From Pontederia crassipes (Eukaryota; Streptophyta; Magnoliopsida; Commelinales; Pontederiaceae): 64,000 nt of DNA. The translations under genes were made by a program, and so were the position numbers. How positions within the stretch are numbered: the first letter of the stretch is position 1; every line of letters starts with the position of its first letter. This document shows, piece after piece, positions 45,018 to 58,243 of the stretch. The stretch is taken from positions 25,130,501 through 25,194,500 of the forward strand of contig CM060196.1 of NCBI GenBank assembly GCA_030549335.1, given 5' to 3'. Under the pieces are notes generated by a model, which was not told where the DNA came from, searched no databases, and saw only the letters and a list, made by a program, of their open reading frames with translations.

Positions 45018-48000
45018 TTATGCTATTAAATAATTATATGAAAATGACATTTTTATCATGCATTATATGGGAATATGAATTTAAAGTAAAATTCATTGAA
45101 ATGAATTATTACATGATATTGTAAGTGCATTATGTCACACTTAAATCAAATTTTAGTGGAATTTGGTATTTGTGAGACTTATGTAAATTAACATGATAAC
45201 TCACGTTATTGATTTTATAATGAAAATTGAATTATGCAACATGAATTTATTTTCTTTATGAAAGGAGCATGTGCATATAGGAAGGTTAAGTTACATATTC
45301 GTAATAATATGAGTTCGTAAATTCATATAATATTAATTCATTGTTCATCACATTTAGTTAACGTTTTAGGTGAAATTAAATAATTATGCACATTATTTAG
45401 TTCGTATGTGAACTATATAATAATATTAGCTAATGTAACTACATTTTATCAGTTTCATTAAATCAATTTAATTACATGCAATGAGTTTGTTAATGGTAAA
45501 TAAAATATAACCTTTTAAATCACGATCTTGTATTTTAACTGAAATAGTAAAAAACCGTAAAATGAATGACCTGTTTTGTTTCAATTCAAATCACCATCTA
45601 TTTGCATATCGATTAACAAATATTTGTATATTATGTGCATAGTGCATATATGTAGTACCTCATTTGTGAATCCCCCGTGAGAATGGAAGTTCATGAATGT
45701 GTTAGCTCATTGGATTGAAAGTAGGATAGAAATTGTTTCCTATTGTAGTATTCTTATGCTATTCTTATAACATGTAAATGATATATAATTAAAATATAAA
45801 TATTTATATATATTAAAATATAACATATAACTAAACTCAAATAACATATAACGTATTTATTAAGATAATATATAATTATTTATTTAATGATAATATAAAT
45901 AATAAGAAAGAGTCGCTATCTCTTTTTTATATATTTTTTAAATAAATAAGGATATAACTTTAATAAATAAATTTATTTTATTTAAATTCATGCCAGATTA
46001 GCATTTTAGTATTGCATATTAAAGGGCTATTTTCTTTTTACAAATTTATAAGTTGATGGATCAATTTATTACAAATTAAAGTTGAGGAAGTAGATATTAA
46101 AGGTGAAATTGGAATTTACCACATTTTGATGGACAATTTAAAAAACTAATTAAAATGTGACTTATATGAAAATGATCTATTCTAGAAGGATTAAGGGAGC
46201 TAAGCTTATAAGTCACATAAAATAAATTTATAAATAATTTTGAAGATTTCTCTTAATCGGAAAAAAAATTGATAAACACTTATTTTATCTACTTATAAGT
46301 CGAAAAAAACTGGGCCACAACTTATTTTGTACAAAAAAAAAAAGTTGATCGGTTTGATAATAAAGGTAATATTTATTCACTTATAAAATTTTTTTTAGTA
46401 TCAAACACGTAATTACTTATTTTAAAAAATTAATTTCAGCCATTAAACTACTTATTAGTACTTTAACTTTTCAATTATTTATATCAATTAAGTCAAACGA
46501 GCCGTAAATGCTAATGTTTATAATGCAATTAAATCCTAAGTGTACTTATGGTGATGACCGATCCTAATTTGACGAGTTTTTTCTGATACAAAATAATTGA
46601 TAAGTTAAAGTGCTGATAAGTATTTTATTGGCTGAAACTTATTTTTAAAAATAAGTAATTATGCGTTTGGATAAAACTAATTATATTAATAATAACTAAT
46701 TAATTATGAGATAACTAACTGACTTATTTTTTAGAAACAAAATAAGCACTCCCCTCCCTGCTTATTTTTTTTATTTATAAGTAGATTTAATATCTACTTA
46801 TCAGTAGAATTTTTAAGTTACTAAATATTAAAATTTTTTTAAATTAATTTATAAGTGACTTATAAGTTTAGCCAAATAACCTCTAGTATTGTGAAACTTG
46901 TTAGCTCTTGGTTTTGAGTTTTTGGATAGGGACCTTTTGGTAGTTTGTTATGGTTGTGTGTTAGCTATCTTTGGATCAATGGATGTATTTGTTTAAAACT
47001 TTGTTCTCTAATATCTTTAAAACTTTGATTAGCTATTTAATATTATTTTTTTATGATTTAATCGTCAACTGACCCTCCACGTGGTTCACCTCTATTTTTT
47101 ATTTGCTGCCCGCTCAATGAACAGCATATTCATTGTCTATCATATATATATGATAATATTTTAATCATTCATTATGCGAGGTCCATTTATTTTTATTTTT
47201 CGTTATTAAATAAAACTCTATTATATTCTTAAAATAATTTAATCTTAATCATTTTTACTTTAGTCTATCCATCGTATTCTCTTAACGTTTTCATTAATTT
47301 TAATTATTTTAATTTATTAAATGACTAAATTGTCTTCTAGAAATCAATGTCCACTAAGGAGATAATTTAGTCATTTAATAAATAATAAATAATAATAGAA
47401 AAAATATGATGGATGAATTAAAGTAAAAATTACTGTATAATTTAATAGGATATTAGGAAAAAATTATAAATTAGAGGTAGATGAGAAAAAATATTATAAT
47501 TTATGGGAGGCATGAGAAATTACTTGCGGTAATTCGGGACCGGCCCTCTGCGTACAGATCATAACAAAGCACGTAGTCCGGACCGGTCCGGTCACGTCCG
47601 AAGTTGGGTCAAAGCCCGGCCCATAGAACGAAGCCCTCGGCAGGCTGTCTTCCTCGAGTTGTGGGATCATGTTAACGGTGGGTGGGGCAGTCGAGGAGGA
47701 CGACATGCGACAACACGACAACTTTTCTATTTCTAAAAGAAGAAAAAAAAAATTCACTGTACAACTTAATAAAAATATTACCCATAAAATCCAAACTAGT
47801 GGATGGCGCCCACCGATCCATAACAAAACACCCCCTCTTTATTATTATGTTTCCATTTTACGTGTTCTTCTTTTCGTTTTCCCCTTGTTTTTTTTTTTTT
47901 GCTTTTCGTTTTCTTTGTGCTTAATATTAATATTCTATGTGCTTGCCGATTGAATATTCTTGGCATATTCAACATTGTGATTCCTTTTCTCATTTTAGCA

Positions 48001-48990
48001 ATTTATAAATTTTAATATTTTATTTTACACGCGGTCGCATATGACATGAGACATTAGGACATGGAATGCGATTATAATCATTTTTTAATTGAGGCGTGAC
48101 TAATCGTCCCGTGACTGAGAGGAGTGAAAATATCATTTTTTTCCCTTGTCAATTGAAAGATACGTTTTTGTCGCTCTGGCGACCTTCCATTCAACGTATA
48201 AGAAAATATTTATTCATTATAAAATGACGATAAGTTGTAAGTTTCTAAAATTAGCTTTCTATTTCTAATACTTTTAGTTTTCTGATGTTGGCAAATGAAC
48301 CAACCAAGTAATAAATAGACCATAACATATTTACTTCGCAAATCATATTTACAGAATTCCATCAATCAATTAAATGCTAAACTTAATGACTCTATTATAT
48401 ATATTTAATTAATTACACGTAAGGACATTTAAGGAAAAAGTAAAAGAAGTCGCAAATCTGTTTATTAACTATGAATTTGATAAACACCTATTAGGAAATG
48501 ATTATTAGTATGAAATTAAATTAAGTTTTATTTCACTTCATAGGCACATGAATTAACTAAAGAATTTAAGATGCCGCGAAGCGAAATGGCAAAATATTGT
48601 CTTAATTAAATTAATTTATCAAAGAACAAAAAAATATTCGTTGATAAAATTTTCATACAAAACTAAAATAAGTTTAAAAATATTCAAACTTTTCTAAAAA
48701 AGTAAAAAAAATAAATATCTCAGAATTTTCAGACAGGCACCGAAAAGCCTGGCGGTCTCCCCCCTTCTAGACAGATCCATGCCGAGGAGAGAGAAAGAAA
48801 CCACCGCCCCCCTTTCCTCACTTTCTCCTCTCCCCACGTTTCGTCAACCACACACCACCCACGACGTGCTACTACTCTTTCTCTCTCCTCTACCCTTTTT
48901 TTTTTCAGGTCTCTCTCTACGCCTCATTCCACCACCCATCTGACAGCCCTCTCTCCGCCCCCCTCGCTTTAGGTCTCCGCAGCACACAGC
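45018..48990. other. AT-rich intergenic DNA upstream of pyruvate kinase
   Basis: Contains the inverted repeat at 46140-46885 and a small GC-rich island at 47530-47700, whose minus-strand 110-codon frame (47494-47826) I do not recognise. From about 48740 the sequence becomes C/T-rich, typical of a plant promoter and 5' leader. Confidence 0.6.
46140..46885. repeat. Large imperfect inverted repeat (foldback or MITE pair)
   Basis: The arm at about 46360-46510, read in reverse, matches 46570-46700: both give AATAATTGA(A/T)AAGTTAAAGT, then TGGCTGAAA and AAATAAGTAATTA(C/T)G(C/T)GTTT. Outer parts share ACTTATAAG. The right edge TTTAGCCAAATAACC and left-arm edge CAAACGAGCCGTAAATG resemble ends of a common plant MITE. 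Identity is imperfect. Confidence 0.6.
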
Positions 48991-49210
48991 AGCGGCTGAA
49001 CACTACGCGCAATCACTCGGCGCCCAAGGGTTAAAATTTACAAAGCAGTGAAACCGGCGTCGCCTCTTGTTACTGCCCCCAAGAAATAAGAGGAGAGAGG
49101 AGAGAGAAAGAGGGTACAGGCATTCATTTATACACACTCCTTCTCGCTGGGGCTTCCAGTTTTAGCTGTTCGCCACTTTATCTCACCCCTTTCCCAAATT
49201 CTCTTCCCAG

Positions 49211-49299
49211 GTACTGCTCTGGATCGAGGGCGAACTCCTAAATTTGTACATTTTTCTTTCTTGTGGTTTCTGGGTGTGATCTCTTTGGATTTGGGGCAG
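49211..49299 (+). other. Probable 5' UTR intron of pyruvate kinase, 89 nt
   Basis: CTTCCCAG/GTACTGCTC at 49210/49211 and TTTGGGGCAG/GATGTCG at 49299/49300 form plausible splice sites, with a T-rich stretch before the acceptor. Splicing would place the start codon one base after the junction. Inferred from consensus only. Confidence 0.5.
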
Positions 49300-49300
49300 G

Positions 49301-52300
49301 ATGTCGAACATAGACATAGCGGGGATCCTGAAGGAGCTGCCGAGCGAGGATGACGGCCGGGTGGTGGTGCCGAAGACCAAGATCGTGTGCACGCTCGGAC
49401 CGGCGTCGCGGTCGGTGCCGATGGTGGAGAAGCTGCTGCGCGCGGGCATGAACGTGGCGCGGTTCAACTTCTCCCACGGCACGCACGAGTACCACCAGGA
49501 GACCCTCGACAACCTCAAGATCGCCATGCACAACACCGGCATCCTCTGCGCCGTCATGTTGGACACTAAGGTCTTCGACATCACTCTTTCTTCTGTGTAT
49601 TTATATCTATTCCAACTTGCTCTTCTGGACCCCTTTTTTCTTAGAGAAAAAACCTTATTACGTTTTTTATACACGTTTTTGTCACAGTATTCATGTGCAC
49701 ATTTGTGTTCTTCCATTAAAAAAAAAGTTTGTATCCTTTTGGATTTATTTCGTTGCTAGTTCTTATTCTAGCACGAATTAAAAAAATTCATTTTTTTGTG
49801 ATCTCGGCTCGTTCTTCTTTATTCCTGCCCTTCTTTTGGATTTTGTATTTTTATTCAGCGCTCCCTGCAATAAACTCTGTGCTTAATCAAACTGTTTTCA
49901 TGAGAGGATTACAAATTTACAAAGTTGTTAGGCTGCCTGCCTGTTGCAAGTATGGTATAAGAAATTGGAAAAAAAGGAGTTGGATTGGTTCGTCATTCAT
50001 GAGTTCCTGCACAAATATGATGCTTCAAAGAAGCCTCTTTAAAACATCTTTTCGAAAAGGAAAAAAAAAAGAATATCTCAATTTGTGGACGGTATGCACA
50101 TCTTAGACCAACTTGTCTGATCTTTCTAATACTTCCAGATGTCGAAATAAGAAGGTAAAAAGATGATCAAATAACAGAACCATGTCACAGTTGGCTGTAT
50201 ATGCGTGTCTTATAGATCTTAGGTGTCTGTTGTTGGGGAGAACATAAGTTTTCCTTTCATTTTTTCTTCTGATGCACAATCAGAATGATATCCTGGAGGG
50301 TCTGAAATTGTCTACATGTGACATCTGAATCACTGTAGACAGGGGAATTCATGGAGTTCTAGATGGGTTCGTGTCAAAAGAAAATGATACCAAAGAACCA
50401 ACCAACTTGTAGCTTGAGTGCTTGGGAGTTTTAGTTTCCCATCGTAGGAGATAACTGATTATCCTTTTCTTCGATATTTTTATGGACTTAATCTTCCCTT
50501 GTAATATGACAAAAAAGAGGCTCCAAAAATTACCTAAATACAGGTATTTTTACAGCAGAGAAGTGTGCAATTTCTTAATTTGATCCCGCATAACATGCAT
50601 TATGTTCAAATAATGTTGAACTTTCATGGGTCTATGTATTCTCAAAAGAAAGTAAGATAGAAGGTCAATTCAGCAATTATAGAAAGTTAGAAACTAGGAG
50701 AGATGCTAGTGTAGATCTACATGTGTAAATCAATTTTTTTTAGATAAGTTGCAAGGGCACACATTGACAGCTTTTTTTTTCACATAACTTTATTAATAAA
50801 AATAATAATAACTTCCACAAAGAGAATGATTTACAACATATATCTACACCTTCATTAAATCCTTTTTCTAAATATGATAATAATTATTAGAAAAACTGTA
50901 TTCTGTCAATTGATTGATAGAAATGCTTCTGTCAAATCTAACTCATTACATGTGAATGCTGGCGGCATCTTAATTATGAACTGACAATTCATGGTTGAAT
51001 GTGACAGGGGCCTGAGATTCGTACTGGTTTTCTGAAGGATGGGAAGCCCATTAAGCTGGTAGAGGGTCAAGAAATTACAATTAGCACTGATTACAGTCTC
51101 AAGGGTGACGAGAAAACGATTACAATGAGTTACAAGAAACTCCCTGTAGATCTAAAGCCTGGAAACAACATATTATGCTCTGACGGTACAATTACACTGA
51201 CTGTGCTTTCATGCGATCCAGAAGGTGGAACTGTGAAATGCCGTTGCCAAAATAGTGCAGTTCTGGGTGAAAGGAAGAATGTAAATCTACCAGGTGTTGT
51301 TGTGGATCTTCCCACACTGACAGAGAAGGACAAGGAAGACATCTTGGGTTGGGGTGTTCCGAACAATATTGATATGATCGCTCTATCTTTTGTGCGCAAG
51401 GGATCTGATCTGGTTAATGTCAGGAAGGTTCTTGGTCCTCATGCAAAAAAAATAAAACTGATGTCAAAGGTTGGTTCAGTTTTCTAGTTGTGCTATTATT
51501 TCAATTTGTGAGATGCAGATAGTAATGTCCTGACTTTTATCTTTCATTGTTACTCACTGAATTTGACTTGTTATTATGGTTGGTGAAGGTGGAGAACCAG
51601 GAAGGTGTGATGAACTTTGATGAGATCCTTAGAGAAACTGATTCATTTATGGTTGCTCGAGGTGATCTTGGAATGGAGATCCCTGTTGAGAAAATCTTCC
51701 TGGCTCAGAAGATGATGATCTACAAATGCAACCTTGCTGGCAAGCCTGTCGTTACTGCAACACAAATGCTTGAATCAATGATCAAGTCTCCACGCCCTAC
51801 GCGTGCTGAGTGCACTGATGTTGCAAATGCTGTTCTCGATGGCACTGACTGTGTCATGCTTAGTGGTGAAAGTGCAGCTGGAGCCTACCCAGAATTGGCC
51901 GTGAAGATCATGGCACGCATCTGTATTGAGGCAGAGTCTTCACTTGACTACCGAACCATCTTCAAGGAGATGATTCGGGCTACCCCTCTTCCTATGAGCC
52001 CATTGGAGAGTCTTGCTTCCTCTGCTGTTCGTGCCGCAAACAAGGCAAATGCAACACTGATCGTGGTTTTGACGCGCGGTGGAACCACGGCGAAGTTGGT
52101 GGCCAAATATCGGCCCGCCGTGCCTATCCTGTCTGTGGTCGTGCCAGTACTAACCACTGATTCGTTCGACTGGACTGTGAGCGATGAGTCGCCAGCCAGG
52201 CAGAGTCTCGTCCACAGAGGTCTGATCCCAGTGCTGGCAGAAGGCTCAGCAAAGGCGACGGATGCTGAATCGACTGAGGAGATCCTGGATGCCGCCCTCA

Positions 52301-52401
52301 AGACGGCGGTCAAGAAGCGTCTGTGCAAGCCTGGTGATGCCATTGTCGCACTGCACCGCATTGGCATGGCCTCAGTCATAAAGATCTGCATCGTCAAGTG
52401 A
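49301..52401 (+). CDS. Cytosolic pyruvate kinase
   Basis: Catalyses phosphoenolpyruvate + ADP to pyruvate + ATP, the last glycolytic step in the cytosol. Exons 49301-49570, 51008-51469 and 51589-52401 (phase-0 introns of 1437 and 119 nt) encode 514 residues, the normal size for plant cytosolic isoforms, with no transit peptide. Motifs: [39 protein letters not shown] across the first junction, [25 protein letters not shown] (about residues 267-276), [22 protein letters not shown] and [10 protein letters not shown]. The last residues are SVIKICIVK. Exon 1 is strikingly GC-rich at third positions and exon 2 is not. The leader is C/T-rich. An antisense frame through exon 3 is a shadow. Confidence 0.97.
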
Positions 52402-54110
52402 TTTGCATGAGCCGATAGAAATCATATTTTGAGCCGAGTAATACTTAAAATAGCGGGTTGAGAGAACTCGTATAGCGGCCTTTGCTCCCTTTTTGCTTAA
52501 ATAAGTAATTGATACTTTTTTGTATCAGCGACTCAGCATCGCTGTGGACAATTTTAGATGGGTTTGTTTGCTCGAGAGAGAGGTTTTGTTTCCCAAAGTC
52601 AGTTATCTTCATACAGTTTACAAAGAACAAATCATTTTGTAGTCTATTTGATTGTCACTGCTGCTGCTCGTATAAATGGAAGTATTAAAATTTTCGCTCG
52701 CTGACTTGTCTATTTTAATCATTGACCAACACATGGTCAAGAAAAAAAATATTGAAAATTGAAATCTTTGATCCTGAAGGCGCATGCCCTTAAAATTCAA
52801 AGATATTTGATCTTTGTTCATATTTATTTGACTTATTATGATCATTTTGACGTCAAAATTAGGACAGAACATTTCAAAATGGAACGTAATTTATAATATA
52901 TTGTTATTATTACGTTCTTTGCCATTAAACACATTTTTTTGTCTTTTTTTTATTATTATTCAAGTTTCAGCCGATCCGCTCCTTCCTTATTCCCTCACAT
53001 GCTCGGGCCCTCCGAAGTCATCTAGTTACTCCTTCAAAGTCCTTTGCTCGACTACACAACAAAGGAGAATATAGTCACAACAACGGTTGACGAGAGGATG
53101 AAAAAGAAGAACGGATGCATGAGTTTAAAAAGAAAACACAAATAGGGATTTGCCTTCACAACATTTCTAAATTTTCAAAAGTTAGAGTGAGAAAGAGGAT
53201 GAGAAATTAAATTTGACTTCTTCATTTTTTTCGTTGAAAATTGCGAGTTTCATGCATCCGATTTATTTAGTGAGTGTCCAAAGTTGGCGTCATTATTTTT
53301 TAGATGTTACATGTTTGCATAAAAAAATTTAACATATTTTCACTAAAATTAGTTTAACTTCGATATATGCATCAAAAAGAAAAATTTATATATAACTCTA
53401 AGACATGCAAATGGGAAGAGAGACGAAAACAAGGAATTGTTTAATAAAGGAATAAAATAAAAATTAACTTCTTGTTCTTTTTTTCATCCAAATATTACTT
53501 TAAATATTATATGATACTCACTTTAAATGGTTATAAGAACAATATAATTTTGAAACGTTCTTTGTTTTCATTTTATTTTAAGAATATTTTAGGATCAAAA
53601 TTTTTTATTTCAAAATTATTCTTGCTATAGTTAAACAGCCTCAAAGGATGCAGGAAAGATCTTGTGCGAAGGAATCCGCGCACATGAAAGAAATGCCTGA
53701 GATCCAAAAGATGACGATGACAACAGGAAAACAAAAGTTATGTATGGCATTCATTACTGTCATAATTCGTTTAGCCATTTGCCTGAAAGGAAAAGTCAAC
53801 TAATGCATATCAGCATTTTTACTTATCATCATTTTTATATTTACCCTGTCTTATAATTGTTACTGATGTCGTCATAAATCGCCATGCATATTCAACCACA
53901 AAATGTGTTCAATTATTCTTTTTTCTTATACATATCGCCATGCATCGGTCAGATAATTAACATCACGTGTAATAACACAATCAAGAGCGAAACAATCATA
54001 TATTCGACGTAGATTTTTTTGGGTGCTCGCTTGGTCGCGTTCGGTTAATTCGAAATTAGAAAGATAAAATAATAATAATTTATTTTTTGATAAAAATAAT
54101 AATTTGAAAG

Positions 54111-54171
<61 letters not shown>

Positions 54172-54524
54172 TTATTCTAAAAAATAATGATTCGAAGACT
54201 CGTACTCGGAGCTACCACCCATCAAACGGGAGAGACAAACTCCACGTAGATTTCCGATAAAATAAATCTATAATAAATTTAGTGATCAAATGAATACAAA
54301 ATGATATGTAGTTGGACATACCGCATTCCTTTTCGTTCTCGAGTCGATGACGAGGGAAGTGCCCAAAACTTGGAGCTTTTCTTGTAGTTTGGGACAAGCA
54401 CCCAGCACTGTTTTCGACCTCACCACCATTTGGGTGCACTCTCTACCGCAACTCCACCTTCCAATTCCGGGTAAAGTTGGTCTCCTGCAACTTCGTTAGT
54501 GTCGCGAGGTGACTTCTGATCGGA
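52402..54524. other. Intergenic region between pyruvate kinase and the phosphoesterase gene
   Basis: Pyruvate kinase 3' UTR at the left, then AT-rich DNA, then an (AAT)n array at about 54113-54170. No gene seen. Confidence 0.7.
54113..54170. repeat. (AAT)n microsatellite
   Basis: About nineteen uninterrupted AAT/ATA units, about 355-410 bases upstream of the phosphoesterase start codon. Confidence 0.95.
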
Positions 54525-57500
54525 ATGGTCTTCGCCACGCGAATTTCGACCCCGGTGTCGCCGGCGTCGCGCAAGAGCGGTGTCTTTTCTGATGGATCCA
54601 ATTGTTCGCCCAGGGGGTCTGGCAACGGCTCGAGGGTCGGATGCACAAGCAGGCAGCAGTCGTTGCCTGCGAGCTGTTCGTCCCGCGGCCCCAATGATTC
54701 GGGTGCCGCGAGGGTCTTCGTCGTTTCGGACCTGCACACCGACTACCGAGAGAACATGGAGTGGGTGAGACGCCTGTCGACCACGTGGTACCGGAACGAT
54801 GTCCTCATCGTGGCTGGAGATGTGGCGGAGACGCACAAGAACTTTGTGGCCACCATGGCAGAGTTGAAGAGCAGGTTCGACAGTGTGTTCTTTGTGCCCG
54901 GGAATCACGATCTCTGGTGCCGACGTGAAGGTGGAAGATTCGTAAGAAACTCTTGAATTTTGTCTTTACTTCGTTGATCGTGAATCATTTTTCGTGTTTA
55001 ATCTCTCGTTTTGTGATTGATAAAGTTGTTAGATAACAGAAGCCTATCAATCTATATGATAGTTTTAAGTTGTTAACATGGTATTATGATTGTTGAGAAT
55101 GTGGAAGTCTGGAAATATATGCTTCTATCTAGAAAGAAAATTGAATAAAATAGCATGAATTTGTTTTCAGATGAATTCACTGGAGAAGCTGAGTGCATTG
55201 TTTGATGCATGCAGTGACCTTGGTGTGGATACAAGTCCAAGAATTATAGATGGACTAGGAATCATTCCTTTGCTTTCATGGTATCACAAGGTATTCAACT
55301 ATGTTAATTAATGATATGGTATGTTTCTCTAAATAGTAACAACATCCAATTACCATGATGCCTTTGTTCTTCAATTTAATGAAGAACTGACGATTTACAG
55401 AGCTTTGACAGAGAGAAGGATATAACTGATGTTCGAATTCCATCACTTGAAATGGTAAATCCCCTCCCCATATAACGTTCTTTGGTGCCTAATGCAGCAT
55501 GCTTTTTGTTAGTATATTATGGCATATCGTGTAACATTTTGTCAAGCATTTGATAAAGAAAAGTGTATGGACCATGCATATTACTGAAGTCTCTTTTTGT
55601 ATGATATGTTACTTCAGTTTTTCACCCTCAATTAAACTGCAGTGATTCTCATAGATACAGGGTGGAAATAGATCATGTAGAAAATTAGAGTTAATTTGTC
55701 GAGAAATACAACCCCGACACATACATAGTCACCCTCTTACTGTTGAAGAATCAGCGCAAGTATGTACCTAGATATAGTTAGTTACAATGAATTAGTATAT
55801 TGTAGAATGAAACAATAAACTTGAGACTAGTTACCATAATGATACTTGGGAAATACAGTAGGCACACACTAGGAAGACTGTAGTTGTCAGAAAATGTTTG
55901 ACAAACTTAGAAGAGACTTGGTAGGTTTTAATCTGTTGTGTTAAGGTCGAAATTTTCTACCATTATTGATATTTTATTATTTTGAATTGTCTGCATACGT
56001 TGAAAAGATTTAATATCAACAATTCTCATCAATCTCCTTCTTGATGTCATTGTCCTATAATAATATATAACTTCACCAAGGTGTATAATGTCTAAATGTA
56101 CTCTTAATATTTTATTATTATTTTATGGCTTTGGTTAACGAAGCAACAACAACAAAGCCTTATCCCACTAGGTGAGGTCGGTTACATGGATTATACGATG
56201 CTATATTAGTTGATCCATGTTCATGAGATTCGACAGGATTTTACGTTGGCTGTCGGAGCTTAACACAACCCTCCTCCTTTATCCGGACTTAACTTTTAAC
56301 AGATAAAAATAGATACACTTGCAAACACAGCAGATGATCTGTTTGAATGTGCTATCTCTAGTTCAGTTCAGTTCTGTTTCAATTTTATTTTATTTTACCA
56401 TCTTTGTGGTTGTTAAATTTCTTCACCCAATAGTTACAATGTACAATGTTATCCTCGTGGCATAACTGAGTCATTCACAACCCAGGATCTCTCTGTAATC
56501 TGGATTGCCATGCATAAAATTTTCAAGACAAATCACAGTATTTTGCAAACAGTCTTCAGAAAATGGGGAGAACAGATTTGTTATGAGGATTAGATAACTT
56601 CGCATGAAATGTCTAATAAAGTGCCATCGCATCTGAATGGAAAAACTGCCGCCTCTATCAAATCCTTACGTGACACTGAGGTTAATTTAGTAGCACGTCT
56701 TTTGTTTTTTTTTTTAATTTTCTGCATTGTGGAGCATTTAAAATCATTCATGTTTACAACTTTTAGATTATACGTTCGTTTCCTTTCTTGCTAAGAACCC
56801 ATATAATGGGTAGCGAAAGATGATATTGTGCGACCTTCTTAGCATTGCATTTCTTTTTCTTTCACAATATTCAATTTTTTGCAAATATGAACAGGCTTGT
56901 AAGGATTTTCGTGCGTGCAAATGGCCCCAACAATTATCAAGTAGTGATGTCTCCCTCTCTCAATGCTTTGATTTTATGAACGACAAACATCGTAGTTTGG
57001 TTGAAGAGATGCAAAGGAACTGCTCTCAGTTAATAACATTCTCTCATTTTTTACCAAGGTAATTTAGTCATTATATCAAATCATCACTTTTTCAGCTTAA
57101 AAAGAATGCCACGATGTTTAATATTGTGAAAAGTAGGATTTTGACTAGCATCTTCTCAACATTGACCTCCAACTGGTTTCATCAGACAAGAACTGTGTCC
57201 TGAGAAAAGAATGCTCTTCTACCCAAACCTTCCAAAGATCATGGGATCTGATTCCCTGGAGGTCAGAATACGATCGATACACGGTGATGATGGGATCAGA
57301 GTTCCCTGCCATGTTTTTGGTCACACACACTTCTGCTGGGATTCTACTCTTGACGGCATCAGGTACCTATTTAGACATGTCTTGCTGTTCTCGGTAAGAT
57401 CTACTATAAACAAGAGAATCAGAAGTGTGCATTTGTCAATGCAGGTATGTCCAAGCACCTCTGGGCTATCCCAGAGAAAGAAAAAGAAACATGAACGGTG

Positions 57501-57649
57501 GAGAAGAGTGGCTACCATTTTGCATCTACCACAAGGAATTCACATATGAGTTATCACCTTCCTTCTGGTCAGATTACTATGCCAAAAACGAGAGAACACC
57601 AGACAACACCCATCTTGCGCCCTGGGTTGCCAAATTTTACAAAAGGTAG
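54525..57649 (+). CDS. Calcineurin-like metallophosphoesterase
   Basis: Predicted dinuclear-metal phosphoesterase; substrate unknown. Six exons, 54525-54941, 55171-55290, 55401-55454, 56895-57058, 57186-57362 and 57445-57649, total 1137 nt and encode 378 residues. Metal-ligand motifs are in the family order: SDLHTD (Asp69, His71), AGDVAE (Asp99), PGNHDLW (Asn127, His128) and VFGHTH (His298, His300). The C-terminus ends HLAPWVAKFYKR, which I associate with a conserved but uncharacterised plant subgroup. The first 60 residues are Ser/Arg/Gly-rich without acidic clusters and could be a plastid transit peptide or a disordered tail. All introns are GT-AG. Intron 3 (1440 nt) contains a SINE-like repeat. 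A long antisense frame over exon 1 is a composition shadow. Confidence 0.92.
56144..56300 (+). mobile_element. SINE-like repeat in phosphoesterase intron 3
   Basis: Contains CAACAACAACAAAGCCTTAT then CCCACTAGGTGAGGTCGG and TACATGGATT, followed by AGATTCGACAGGATTTTACG and TTGGCTGTCGGAGCTTAACA. The first block is what I recall as the hallmark of the plant Au SINE family. A partial second copy lies at 5935-5990. No target duplication was delimited. Confidence 0.6.
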
Positions 57650-58243
57650 TCTGTTTCTTTAGAAAACTTGTCGTCTCTCTTGTGCATTCAGATCTGTGAC
57701 AGTATAACTTATGCTATTGAATAACTTTTTGACCTGCTACATGATATATCAAAAAGAGCATCTTGTGACGGTCTGAGCCAACTGCCATTCGCAATGAAAT
57801 CACAATTCATTTACCAATTCCGCTCTAACTATGAGTAGAATGAGGTAGGGTGAGTGATACATGCCCTGCATTTCATTTGCCAATTCTCATATTAACAAAT
57901 TCCTAAAGTTAAGAAATTCTCGATTTGATTTTTGTGCATTCCAAAATGTTCGGATAAGTGCGTGCATTTTCAAATATTCGGATAAGTGGGTGCATTCCAG
58001 ATGCCAAGCAACTCAAAAACATTGACAAGAGTATTGACAAATAAGCTTACAAATGTTTTCAGCCTTTCCACATCGTGTACATGGCCAGTAGCACATTTAT
58101 TGACTAATAGAACATAACTCAGGGGCGATCGTGACCTTATTCCTAGTCTCAAGACTAGAAATCTTACTGTCCTGCAAACCACTCCACCAGCAAGCATTTT
58201 TAACATGAACACGGAGAGAGAACCCTGTACAACAACGTGGCTT
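57650..58243. other. Convergent 3' intergenic region
   Basis: Holds the 3' UTRs of the plus-strand phosphoesterase and the minus-strand aquaporin. A tandem phrase (TTCGGATAAGTG.GTGCATT) repeats at 57950-57995. No gene. Confidence 0.7.

Noticed and set aside
47494-47826. 110-codon minus-strand ORF in a GC-rich island
   Set aside because: Possible gene or TE fragment, but I recognise no family and see no promoter or exon structure.
51948-52397. 149-codon antisense ORF over pyruvate kinase exon 3
   Set aside because: Shadow; the sense frame is the conserved one.
54420-54908. 162-codon antisense ORF over phosphoesterase exon 1
   Set aside because: Shadow of GC-rich coding sequence on the other strand.
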